Below are positions 54,583 through 64,000 of a DNA stretch of 64,000 nt, piece after piece. The notes under the pieces were generated by a model. That model searched no databases. It was not told the DNA's origin and was given only the letters and a program-made list of their open reading frames with translations. How positions within the stretch are numbered: position 1 is the stretch's first letter; the number at the start of each line of letters is the position of its first letter. The DNA lies in NCBI GenBank assembly GCA_963565915.1, contig OY751496.1, forward strand, positions 3,472,001-3,536,000. Direction: 5' to 3'. The DNA comes from Entoloma clypeatum. Lineage: Eukaryota > Basidiomycota > Agaricomycetes > Agaricales > Entolomataceae. Made by a program: the position numbers and the translations under genes.

Positions 54583-57091
54583 CTACTTAGGGTTATCGTG
54601 ACGATGCGAGTCACTATCCACTCTCGCTGTGTCAGGGTACAGCTGTCCCCATCATAAGATAGAGGAAAGCAGACAAAAGAACGACGAACCTTCCCAGGAT
54701 TGAACAACCCAAGTGGATCAATTGCCTTCTTGATCGTCTTCATCAACTCGACAGTCCCAAGCCCAAGCTCCTCCACGAGGTACTTCTTCTTCCCTATTCC
54801 GACGCCATGTTCACCTGTACCTATACAGGACGAAGGTTCAATGAAAGCAATAGGGGAGACATGAAGAGACAAAAATCACAAGTTCCATCAAGCTTTATCG
54901 CCCTCTCAACCATCCTATGCACCGCCTCTTTCGCAACCTCCATCTCTTCGTCGGTCCTAAACAAAATCAATGCATGAAAGTTCCCATCTCCCACATGTCC
55001 GACAATCGTCGACGTTAGCCCAATTTGCGACAGGTCCTTCTTTGTTTCGTAGACCAGCTCTGGAAGTGCTGACACTGGTACACTGTTTTACGGAGAGAAA
55101 CAATGTGAGTAACCCGCCGTTGGCCGGAAAACAATATTTACAACTGACCAAACATCAGTCGGCCACCCCCTCGCCCCGTCCACCAACGCCAATCCCGAAA
55201 AATGCGCGTTTTTCCTATCTGCCCACAGCTCCCCCGCCTCGTCCTCGTCCTTCGCGAGCTCAAAGCCTGTCCCTCCATGGCGCTCTACAATCCCCTTCAC
55301 AATCTTTGCGGTCTCAATGAGGGAAGCAGACGAGGGACCTTGCAACTTGAAGAAGAGGGAGTCGCGTTCAGGCCATTTGCGCCTGGACCTCCCATATTTA
55401 TTCGTGGCGGTGATGAAAGTGTTGTCGACCAGTTCAACGCATTCTGTATTGCTCCAAGGTCAGCGCAGAGTTAGGGGCCTAAAGGGAACCAGGCGGACGT
55501 ACGGATACCAACGCCGCGATTGATCACTTCAATAACCGCCTCTGTCGCCATTTTCACATCAGGGAACTGAACCACGGCCACCGTAGTTGCGAGAACGGGT
55601 GCAAGGCGTATTGTGACTGATGTTTTCGCTAGTGATGAGCCTTTCTGCCAGAGTCGAAATACCGGCACACCTTCGGTAACGATACCCAAGGTCCCCTCGG
55701 CTCCAATAAACAGCTGCGTTGTGTCAAACCCTGCAGATGACTTACGCGATCTTCGCCGTGTCTTGATGACCTGCCCTGAGGGTAATACCACAGTCTACCC
55801 CGCGTTGAGCGTCCATGGAATTGGGTGCGGAAAACGGTCACGCACGGCATTCAGGAACCATTCACCCCTTGCTGTTCCATATCGCACCGCGTTTGCTAGA
55901 GGAGTCGGGTTAGTCCCTCCCTCCTGAAGCCAAGATCGAGAATCGGCGTACTCCCAGATGACCCGGTGCTCAAGATCCCCCCGATCGTCGCGCCAGGGGC
56001 AGGGTCAATCTAATTCGTTCAGAAGCAAATAAATCGGGCATTTACTACGTGGCATACCGGGAAGAATAGAGGTATCCCTGGGTGTTTAAACCGTGAGCAA
56101 AACAAAAGCCGGAAGGTCTGACAGAAGCTTGAGAATAGCGCACCTTTTTTCTTCAACGTATCGTTAATATCCATCCATCGTGCTCCCGGTTGGCACACGA
56201 GATCTGAATCAGCAGCTGTTGATCCCTCCAAAAAGTCAGTCCCAGGACTGGCGCCACACACTGAACTGGCGTCCACGAACCATGGATCTCAAGTATACGG
56301 TCCATACCCGACAAATCGACACAAATACCCCCGACTGCATGCTGTCCGACCCCGAATCAGCCCATGATCATTTCGTAGACTCAGCCCCGAGGGAACGCTC
56401 GAACGCACACTGCGAAACTGCCCCTCCAAACTCGTCGCGCCCGAGTATGGTGTGACCGGCATTCTATACTTGGTCGCGATCTTGACGATCTTGACGACGT
56501 CTTCTGTAGAACGGGGATAGACAACTACGCTGGGCAACGACGCTGCCTCATTCGTCCATTCATAAGTGTCTATATTGAGATGACAGGGGATTGTGGCAGG
56601 AACATACGGGGATGGTAGTCGTACTCAGAGAATCCATGGATACGGAGGTCTTCTGGGTCTGTCGAGACAATGTCATCGTCCATGGGTGAGAAGGAAGACG
56701 GCGAGGAGTGGAGCGTCTCCCTAAGCTCGCGTATAGCATTCTGAAAGTCTTCTGGAGTGCCAAAACGTGGTAGTTCGTCTTTGCGGTCTGTGGCGGAATC
56801 GAGAAAAGTGGAGAGTTTTGTGTCTTCAGTTTTGGAAAGGGTGTATCCGATCATGCCACTGGCAAGGGAACATAAGGTGAGTAATGTGGTCCTTCGCCAT
56901 AGAGAAGAAATTGAGGGCCGTGAAGGGTCATCAGACGAGCGAGAAGAATATGGTCGTACGCGTCCTCCAAGGGAAATCGTTCGAGCTCCCGTCGTGGCAG
57001 TTATGTTCGTAAGGTGTCGTAATCGTACATGATCATGGCGATATTGCAAACTGTTCCGCGTCCATGTTAATCTCCACAGGAAGGGCTCCAT
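54583..57091 (-). CDS. DLD1: D-lactate dehydrogenase (cytochrome), duplicate copy (probable assembly artefact)
   Basis: Counterpart of 45917-48425 at offset 8666, with the same exons, presequence and FAD-domain motifs; no difference was seen in any segment compared. Functionally the same enzyme. True tandem paralogs normally show synonymous changes; none are visible. Confidence 0.85.
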
Positions 57092-59268
57092 AATGCGTGT
57101 TGAAAAGAGGTCGAACGACCACGTCCCGGAGTTTTAGATACACTTGACCCGTGCCAAGGCCTCGTTTCCCTTAAGTGAACGCCCCTTGACAAGGGGGATA
57201 ACAAGAAGACGGAGATGTCTGATGGGGGCAGGAGCAGCTTCTCTTCGCTCGTTGGAGTGGACCTTAATCCCTTCGCTTAGGGTTCTGAGCATGAGGCATC
57301 ATGTTGCCGGCTGACATGGCGCTTGACACTTTTAGGTTTCGGTAAGTGCCCGATAATGGAACACGCGGTATATCGTTTTCCAGTCGGTATGAAGGAGGAT
57401 CATGAAACGCTCGATGAGGCCATGAGGGTGATCACCGATATTGATAGAATGAGGAACTGGGACTCGTATGATACCAGAGAATAACAGTCTGAAACACTCT
57501 AGTCGCAAGTTCGCGTGGGCGAGAATAAGCCGAAGCTCCGAGTTAAACTTCGGAGAAAACCCTAGAGGAGTAAGCATGTGAAATGAATATTACCAGGTGA
57601 GGCCGTGAGGGACACGATACGGACCTCTAACAGCAGGCATGTGCCTTTGCGAGCGTTCGCTTTCCGCGGCCATTTCATCTTCTGTGCCGCTCCCAGTTCG
57701 TTGTCTGCACTTTGGGTTCGTGGCCACTGAGTGTCGAATCTATTGGTGTATTGTTAATAAAACAAAACAAAAAACATACCATACTGACCAGTTCCTGTGA
57801 CTCTATTCCCCTTTCTGTCGTCTTATCTCCTCTCAAGGGCGCTTGGTATTGGAAACGTCGAACTCAACAACAAATGCAAGTTTAATAATTCTGAAATGAT
57901 TGGCAACGGCGAGACGGTAAAACGTAATCCTAATCCGCGTGGACGAAAGCATCATGTTGAATTGAATCAAAACGCACGATATGTCACGCCTACATCCATG
58001 TTGTCCAGTGTAATCCACGTTCCAGGCAATGCTGAGGGAGGAAAACGAGCCGTATGGGCTTGAGCAGGCGACGAGAAACCTGCCAGCCGACCCCGCGCGT
58101 GCAACAAGTTGCAGCGCCAAGAGGTGAAGGTTGTAGAATTGCACAAAGGATTCGGAAGAATGACATTGTTGGTGGGCCGTGGGTATTCTGAATTTGCTAG
58201 GAAACGGGAACGAGGTGGATCATACCAAGAAATACGTCGAGGAAGTGCTTCCCGTAACCAAGAGCAATGCTGACAAATGGTCAAACCTACCAGTAACCGC
58301 AACATGCTCGCATTCGGAAAGTTACATTGGACACCTTCTGGTGCCGGACAAGTTACTCAACCTCAGAGACTCATGAAATATATACGGATCACCGTCTTTT
58401 CTAGAACCCGAAGTCGCCAAGGCATGTCTCTTGGTTGGGCACTTTTGGCGCAAAAACTGTGTCGTGGATAACTGCTGCGAACTGCAATGTCTCATCGATC
58501 TCATCTATGGTCTGGCTTTCAAGGGCGCTTCACGTGCAGTCGACCACCACTACACGCCAGCCTCTTGCGAATGTTTGACGACAGACAACTTAGTCACTCG
58601 TCACTAGTCACCGGTACTTCCGAAAGACATCAACCGGCCCTGTCGTCCCGCTGGCTCCGACGCGTTCATCGGAATCACCGGGAGGCGAGGTCGCGTCCAC
58701 AAGTGTTGTGAATCTGCTCGTTGAGTCGGGATGGAGCAGTGACAGAGAATCGTCAACCACATCCTTCTGTCCTGTCACCTGTGCCAAAGATCGGCGAAAA
58801 GTCGTGAGTTCTACCGTGACCTGCTCTCACATCATAAAGCTCTCCTGCCACCCCCATCGCGGCCGCGGTTAGTGCCATGACTCTTCTTCGATCCCTCGAC
58901 TCGCCCTCCCGAGGTCGCTCAAGGTTTCGTGGTTACCATTCACATCGTCGTTTGAGCCGAGGGTCTTCCGAAGTGACCTGATGATTGACACTTTTCTGCT
59001 CATCGGCATCGGAAATTCATGTCGGAGTCATTCACAATGTGAGGGTGAGGCTGGGCAATCTGGAGACAGGTGTTGTGTGGTGACATTGAATGGCATGGGT
59101 GACACATACTCGCGTCGTGGGTTCGGATCGGCGTGGCCTTCTGAGGATAGGCGCTTAATCTACGGAACGAACGCAGACCATTACTGGCAGTACAAAGGGT
59201 TGCGTCCATTGCCCTCATCACGACAACCGTCCAAGGTTTCGCGCGCACACTTTATCATCTCACAACTC
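57092..59268. other. duplicate of 48426-50602, no gene seen
   Basis: Same content as the first occurrence. Confidence 0.5.
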
Positions 59269-59539
59269 ATGCACTTCTCTCAAACTCTCATCTTTTCCAT
59301 CGTTCTCTGTGTCGCAAGCGCCTTTGCGGCTACAGACCCGTTGCAAAAACGCTGTCTGGGCTTAGGAAAAGTTGCATGAGCAACAACCAGTGTTGTGATA
59401 CAAAGTGGGGCACGACCTGTTCAGGACAGACGGGCTCCAACGGCGGGGAGACGGCAAGTCCTTCCACCTACGAAGTTGCCAATGACTGAGCTTGATTTTT
59501 CTTTGAACAATTTAGGTTTGCAATGACGGAAGCCTGTAG
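59269..59539 (+). pseudogene. small secreted cysteine-rich protein, duplicate copy with the same frameshift
   Basis: Counterpart of 50603-50873, including the same A4 run and GC-AG intron. If the duplicate is an unmerged contig overlap, both contigs independently carry the one-base deficit, which slightly favours a real frameshift over random error. Confidence 0.7.
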
Positions 59540-59679
59540 CATGCCACACCCCAATACAACAGACCAAGTTCATGCAGGTAAACTACGATGCCGACGGCAC
59601 GACCGCGCCAATCACCGATTTCGATAGTTCTCGCGTCTGATCCCTGAATTGTGTTTTCATAGATTTGATACGCATTTAT

Positions 59680-60291
59680 TGGATGCCTTCCCGTAAGGTT
59701 TAGAAACCTAAATATGGATTCTAAACCAGTTAAGCGAGGTTAGCCGAGATCACGCTTGCCAAATGGGTTGTACCTGTCATCGGACTTTGAACTGCACCCT
59801 CTTCTAGACTTTTAATCTGGAACACATGCCCCCCCTATTCTATGTTTCTAAATGTTTGTCAGCATATTCATCGCCCGCGACCCCAGTTCCTGATCTCGCT
59901 CCTGATGGCGATGCTCGATAGCACCTTAAAATGATCTGCCTTAGCCAGAAAGCCATGGACCAGCCTACATTCAGCCCATATGCTTCAATGACTCTGCTAA
60001 GCCCCGTGTCAGGACTCTCCGACCAGACGCGCTATGAAAAAAATGTGCGCAACGAGTACATGCTATCCATAAAATGGTTTCTCAATACTCAACAAGTTGA
60101 GAAATGTCATGAACCCCCCTACAGACATGCTTCATCACTCTGGAACTGTTAACATGTGATCTCGGTGAACCGGCACAACAATTTTGCAGGATTTATTGGC
60201 CTTGATGAAAAAAGTCTTTATGGTTTGGAAACCTAGACCTAGATTATTTAGAAAATAATCTAGGATTCTAAACCTTACGGGAAGTCATCCA
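59680..60291. mobile_element. MITE-like element, duplicate copy
   Basis: Counterpart of 51014-51625 within the duplicated segment. Confidence 0.6.
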
Positions 60292-61244
60292 TTGTGTTCG
60301 CATTTAATTATACATGTGTTTTTTGTCACCGAATTTCCCATGAGCCAAGTTCACTCAGGAGGGGCAGGCATCAATGAAGTCTTGAACGTTGCTCATTGCT
60401 ACCAGGACCATATAAGTAACCGACCTCAAGTACTTACAAAATAATATACACCCTACCGACTTCAAGCCCTGTCGCCCCTGTACCGACTAGTAGTATTTAG
60501 TAGTTGTTCAAAGTTCCCTCCACTTACGGTTTTGACTCCGAGTCAACGCTCATCGACTTTAATCCTCAGCCTCCTTCCCATGCCTACTACGTGGTTGAAC
60601 GGAAATCGTTATGATCCGACAAAAGACCGACAACGTTATTTCCCTGTTTGGTGTTCAAAAGTTCCTCGACAGGTCAGGCTCGCGCTTTCTGAGTGGAGGT
60701 TGAGCCAAAAGTTCCTGGCCACGCGAGGGGTTCACGTGACAAGATCGGCGGAAGTAATGACCACGTCTGATGACCAAATCCTCAAACCAATTCAATGTTC
60801 CGTCGCTCGCAGGACTACCGTGCACGACAAAACATCTGGAATCTACCACTAATTGCCTTCTAATCCGGGGCTACCGGACTGTTGCAAAGGTGAATGGCAC
60901 CCTTAATGTGAGTATTCCAATGTGGCGGGGTCAAGGGCCGGACGTGCAAATACTGATGACGTTCCCAGCACATTTCGTTCTCGGGGGCCGCCCTGCGCCC
61001 GCGCAGTACGATGGAGTAATATCGGTTGTCCCACTGCACCATACAATGAGCTGCGCACGACGACCCAGGGGGAGAAAGCATGCATGAAATTGTCAGGATG
61101 CGGTGCAATCCAATCCAGGCCTGCAGGTCCACCCGTGAACCCTTTCGGAACGATTCATCTTGGGAGTGGGTAAGCTTATTGTATAAAAGGCATTGATCGA
61201 CTCACCGACCCTCAGCCCCCAACCTCCTTCCTCAATTTCGAGCG
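60292..61244. other. upstream region of the RTA1-like gene
   Basis: 953 bp between the MITE-like element and the RTA1-like ATG. A TATA-like GTATAAAAGG lies at about 61181-61190, roughly 60 bp before the ATG at 61245. No gene is supported here. Confidence 0.5.
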
Positions 61245-62622
61245 ATGTCATCAAACGAGCAGACAGGTGCATACTTTGTTTTGTCTTGCCACAGGGAAGC
61301 ACTCACCGACATACCCTCGCACTTATAGCCGTCGTGAACTCTCCGTACGGGTACGTTCCCACAAAGGCTGTTCAGATCGCCCTTCTCGTCTTGTTTGCGC
61401 TCTCAATGTGTCAGTAACCTCTCTTCTAACTCTCATAAATGAAGCTCACTCGCCTCCATCCCATAGTCGCTCATTTGGTCCAAGCACTTCGTCCAAGAGC
61501 ACGATGGTTGCTCCCGACAGTCGTCAATTGTGGCCTCCTGGAAGCCCTTGCATATTCCGCGAGGCTTTGGTCCAGCTTCCACCCCAGCGTAAAGATGCTC
61601 TATTCCACGCAGTATGTTATCTCTTCAGTTCGCACATCAGTCCTTGAACTTGATTTTGTCCAGACTTGTGCTCGGCCTTATCGCGCCTACGCACTTTATG
61701 GCAGCGAACTTCATCATTTTCCGAAACATAATGAAGAACCTGGGATTCGCCTACAGCAGTCTTAAACCAAAAACCTGTATGTGGAATATTCCAGATATGT
61801 TTGTATTTGATGGACGCTAAGTTATCGATTTTCATACTTCATCAGATTCAATCATCTTCTACAGCACTGTACGTGGTTCCTCATCTTTTCTACCTCCTTG
61901 ATATTGAAGGAAAATCTCAGGCCATAATATCTCTCGCCGTCCAGTCAGGCAGTGGGGGCCTCACTGCTATTAATTCCAAACACAACTTCATAAAATTAGT
62001 AAGTTCGGATCCGTGGGACCTGTTCAAGTCGTTGACGCCCCCTCCCCTTTCTAGGGAGGCTATATCGCGCTCGCTGGGACCATAATCCAGACCGGTAAGT
62101 TTATCCCTAGATGGGTCGCTTGACGATGGACGCCTTATGATTCGTACAGTTATGATCGTCGCCTTTCTAACATTCGCCATTGACTATCTCGTCCGGTATA
62201 CCAACGACAAGCCCGTCAAATTCGCCAAGAAAGAGGCGATCGCAGATCGTGAGACCCTGGCCCTTAGAGGTGACATGAATACGGGTCTTCGCTGGATGAT
62301 AATGGCCATTATGTTCAGTACACTTTGTCTCCTAATTCGGTAAGTGTTGTATCTAACCCTCATGTCATATTGGTCCCATACTGATGCCTGTGTATCAGCG
62401 GGATTTTTAGGATCGTCGAGCTTGCTGGCGGATTGCAGGGAAAGATCAGCCAAACGCAGATTTATACTGGTATGAATCTCCTTGGGCCGGTTCAGAACGC
62501 AAGCTGACTGTCCCTCGCTAGTCATTTTCGATGGTGTACTAGTCTTGCTGGCCATGATCACCTTGAACGTCGCACATCCGTCTAACCTACTCCCTGCCCC
62601 ACAACGGAGGCCTTCGGAATAA
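61245..62622 (+). CDS. RTA1-family multi-pass membrane protein
   Basis: Ten exons (61245-61266, 61329-61409, 61467-61611, 61664-61776, 61846-61868, 61921-61998, 62055-62094, 62150-62339, 62399-62469, 62522-62622) sum to 864 nt, 287 residues, with every junction in phase. Short N-terminus (MSSNEQTAVVN), then the RTA1 signature SPYGYVPTKAVQIALLVLF, RWLLPTVVNCGLLEALAYSAR, LVLGLIAPTHFMAANFII, LAVQSGSGG, GGYIALAGTIIQT, NTGLRWMIMAIMFSTLCLLI, FRIVELAGG and VIFDGVLVLLAMITLNVAHP. Seven membrane spans are expected. Family members (Rta1, Rsb1 and relatives) are linked to resistance to toxic lipids such as 7-aminocholesterol or sphingoid bases, at the plasma membrane; the specific substrate here is unknown. 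Confidence 0.9.
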
Positions 62623-62820
62623 TCAGTCGATGGGACTCAGTATCACTTGACGGCAGGGTATTCGTCGGACGTCACTCACTGTACCTACAAATATCATGGA
62701 CTCATAGTACTCTGTTTCCTATCTTACGCGCAATAATGTCATGATAACGAACCAACCTTCTTCTGGGTAAACATGGCCTTTAATCTAAGGTTGCAGAAGA
62801 CCAGGATGGACAAATGATGC

Positions 62821-64000
62821 TCATGCCCTTAAATGAGGCAGTAAATTAATCACCATATCCCAATTCCAGCCGTCAGAGCCCTTCGCGATGAAACCGTGAC
62901 GAATCTTGCATGTCTTCGGCAGGACTTGAACGAACAATTTCACGAGGGGACGAAAAGCATCGGACAATGGGGATTTTCCTACATGAAGATTCTCCAGAGC
63001 GAGGAAGGGAGCGGTTTCCGCGTTCGGTGGCTCTATGGCGTGCTCGCAGCAATACAGGCCAAGACGCTTCAAGTTTAAGCAATCATGTGCCAACGTGCGG
63101 AGGACGTTGAAAGTCATAGATGGCTGCCAGCACTCGGCTGACGACAGCCTCAGGGGTTCGTCATTGAGGTATAAGTCTTCAAGACCGGGGAGAGCGGCCG
63201 TTAAGATGGAAACGTCGCTGTCCGTCCATGTCAGGGCGAATTTCAGCCTCAATCTCAGGTACTTGAGGTTCGAGAGGTGGAAGATAGGAGAAAAGGAACT
63301 GATAGTCGGTCCCCGTTCGTCCGCGCCCCCAGAAATGTTGTCTATATCCTCAAGGGAGATTTTTTGTATTGTGCTCAGTCTTTGGACGGCCATGGCAAGG
63401 AGCGGCCTGAGGTCCTGCCCCTGTTCAGACCCACTGAATTCGACACGAAACCCACTGATGTGGGTTGGGAAGAAATCGTGCCGTAGGAAGGTGATGATTC
63501 TCGGGATGTCCAAGCTTATAGTGAGAGTGTCTAAGACGGGGAACGCGCCAGCTTCAAGACGTGGAGAGCATTTATAAAGCTGTCTGGCCAGCAAATCTTT
63601 TCTATAATTTTCGACCCTTCTGTGACTCGACGTGATGGTTACTAGGCGTGTCAGACGGGACAACTCCTCGATCAATTCTTTGTGCGCATGATGGGTCGGG
63701 AGAACGATGGTCTGAAGCCACTTGAGTTCGCGCACCGCCGTAGACAAGCCAGATATTTCATCGAGCAGCTTGTGTGATATTTCCAAGTAGACGATGGATG
63801 GCATCCGAATAATGCAATCGGTTATCGTGTGGTAGAAATTACCCGGAGTCTGGTAGGGGCTCGTGCAATGCTCGAGGTGAAGAGTAAAGTGGGTGATACT
63901 TGGCTGCATGAACAGTAAACCGCTCCTGTCACAGGCTTTTCTTGGCTCATGCCAGTCGGTATATTTTAACGAAGTAAGAGCGGGGAATAAAACACCACAC
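62821..64000 (-). CDS. F-box/LRR-like protein, 5' end beyond the window
   Basis: The frame is open from the stop at 62821 to the right edge, with protein-like sequence above the first internal ATG (63909), for example FPALTSLKYTDWHEPRKACD, so the true start lies outside. The visible 390 residues are leucine-rich with repeated short patterns (IRMPSIVYLEISHKL, PVLDTLTISLDI, LSNLKYLRLRLKF, LPGLEDLYLND, CLNLKRLGLYCCEH), the solenoid usual for agaricomycete F-box proteins. The F-box itself would be upstream and is not seen, so the name rests on the LRR pattern only. No intron is apparent. Confidence 0.65.
   Translation of the reverse strand, partial: CGVLFPALTSLKYTDWHEPRKACDRSGLLFMQPSITHFTLHLEHCTSPYQTPGNFYHTITDCIIRMPSIVYLEISHKLLDEISGLSTAVRELKWLQTIVLPTHHAHKELIEELSRLTRLVTITSSHRRVENYRKDLLARQLYKCSPRLEAGAFPVLDTLTISLDIPRIITFLRHDFFPTHISGFRVEFSGSEQGQDLRPLLAMAVQRLSTIQKISLEDIDNISGGADERGPTISSFSPIFHLSNLKYLRLRLKFALTWTDSDVSILTAALPGLEDLYLNDEPLRLSSAECWQPSMTFNVLRTLAHDCLNLKRLGLYCCEHAIEPPNAETAPFLALENLHVGKSPLSDAFRPLVKLFVQVLPKTCKIRHGFIAKGSDGWNWDMVINLLPHLRA

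Larger units (their letters stand above)
52654..61119. repeat. 8466-bp segment, second occurrence, starting at N gap
   Basis: Same sequence as 43988-52453. It starts inside a UBP14 exon, exactly at the gap edge, and ends at 61119, exactly where the first copy meets the gap; sequence continues uniquely after 61119. Confidence 0.97.

Noticed and set aside
54583..57091. Second D-lactate dehydrogenase as a true tandem paralog
   Set aside because: No sequence difference in coding or non-coding parts and the breakpoint coincides with an N gap; assembly overlap is the simpler explanation.
61193..61417. Alternative N-terminus of the RTA1-like gene without ATG
   Set aside because: Starts at TTG; the model with ATG 61245 and a 62-nt intron joins in phase and makes the total exactly 288 codons.
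1..64000. CRISPR arrays, rRNA or tRNA genes
   Set aside because: No regular spacer-repeat array and no convincing tRNA or rRNA sequence was noticed; the tRNA-like stretches are only the copia primer-binding sites. A tRNA scan would be needed to exclude a tRNA gene.

Overview
The window is nuclear DNA of a filamentous basidiomycete, most likely an agaricomycete mushroom. Genes carry many short introns (about 45-90 nt, GT-AG with a few GC-AG). The families present are typical of that group: a macrophage-activating-glycoprotein-like GPI protein, an F-box/LRR-type protein, an RTA1-family membrane protein, a DUF6532 protein, a Plavaka (CACTA-like) transposase and a chromodomain gypsy element. There are two 200-N assembly gaps (13718-13917 and 52454-52653).

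Layout. 1-7326 is host sequence: the end of a Ser/Lys/Arg-rich protein, an unrecognised gene, an ankyrin-PH-ORD oxysterol-binding protein on the minus strand, and a divergent F-box-like gene. 7634-19684 holds a small secreted cysteine-rich protein gene (minus strand) that is split by a Ty1/copia element (7806-19565, TSD TCACA). That element is itself interrupted in its leader by an inverted copy of the same family (8384-14362, TSD CCTAA). 20451-34589 is a Plavaka DNA transposon bounded by a perfect 21-bp terminal inverted repeat. It carries a DUF6532 gene, an unrecognised 195-aa gene and a four-exon transposase, and a chromoviral gypsy element (25369-31936, TSD CATAT) sits inside the first intron of the transposase. 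34879-40663 is a third copia copy (TSD CCATG), inactivated and mosaic.

41063-62622 returns to host genes: the macrophage-activating-glycoprotein-like gene, UBP14/USP5 deubiquitinase and mitochondrial D-lactate dehydrogenase (both minus), a frameshifted second member of the cysteine-rich secreted family, a MITE-like element, and a 10-exon RTA1-family gene. Within this block 8466 bp (43988-52453) reappear as 52654-61119, with no difference seen, directly after an N gap. This looks like an unmerged contig overlap, so the second D-lactate dehydrogenase and the half UBP14 are probably assembly duplicates. The window ends in a truncated F-box/LRR-like gene.

The most interesting content is (i) a TIR-bounded Plavaka transposon carrying a DUF6532 gene and an unknown 195-aa gene, (ii) a knottin-like secreted peptide family with one member split by nested copia elements, and (iii) copia elements whose primer-binding site matches the half-tRNA-iMet type of Drosophila copia. 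Exon models were built by hand from splice signals, protein continuity and reading phase; family names rest on recognised motifs, not on database searches.
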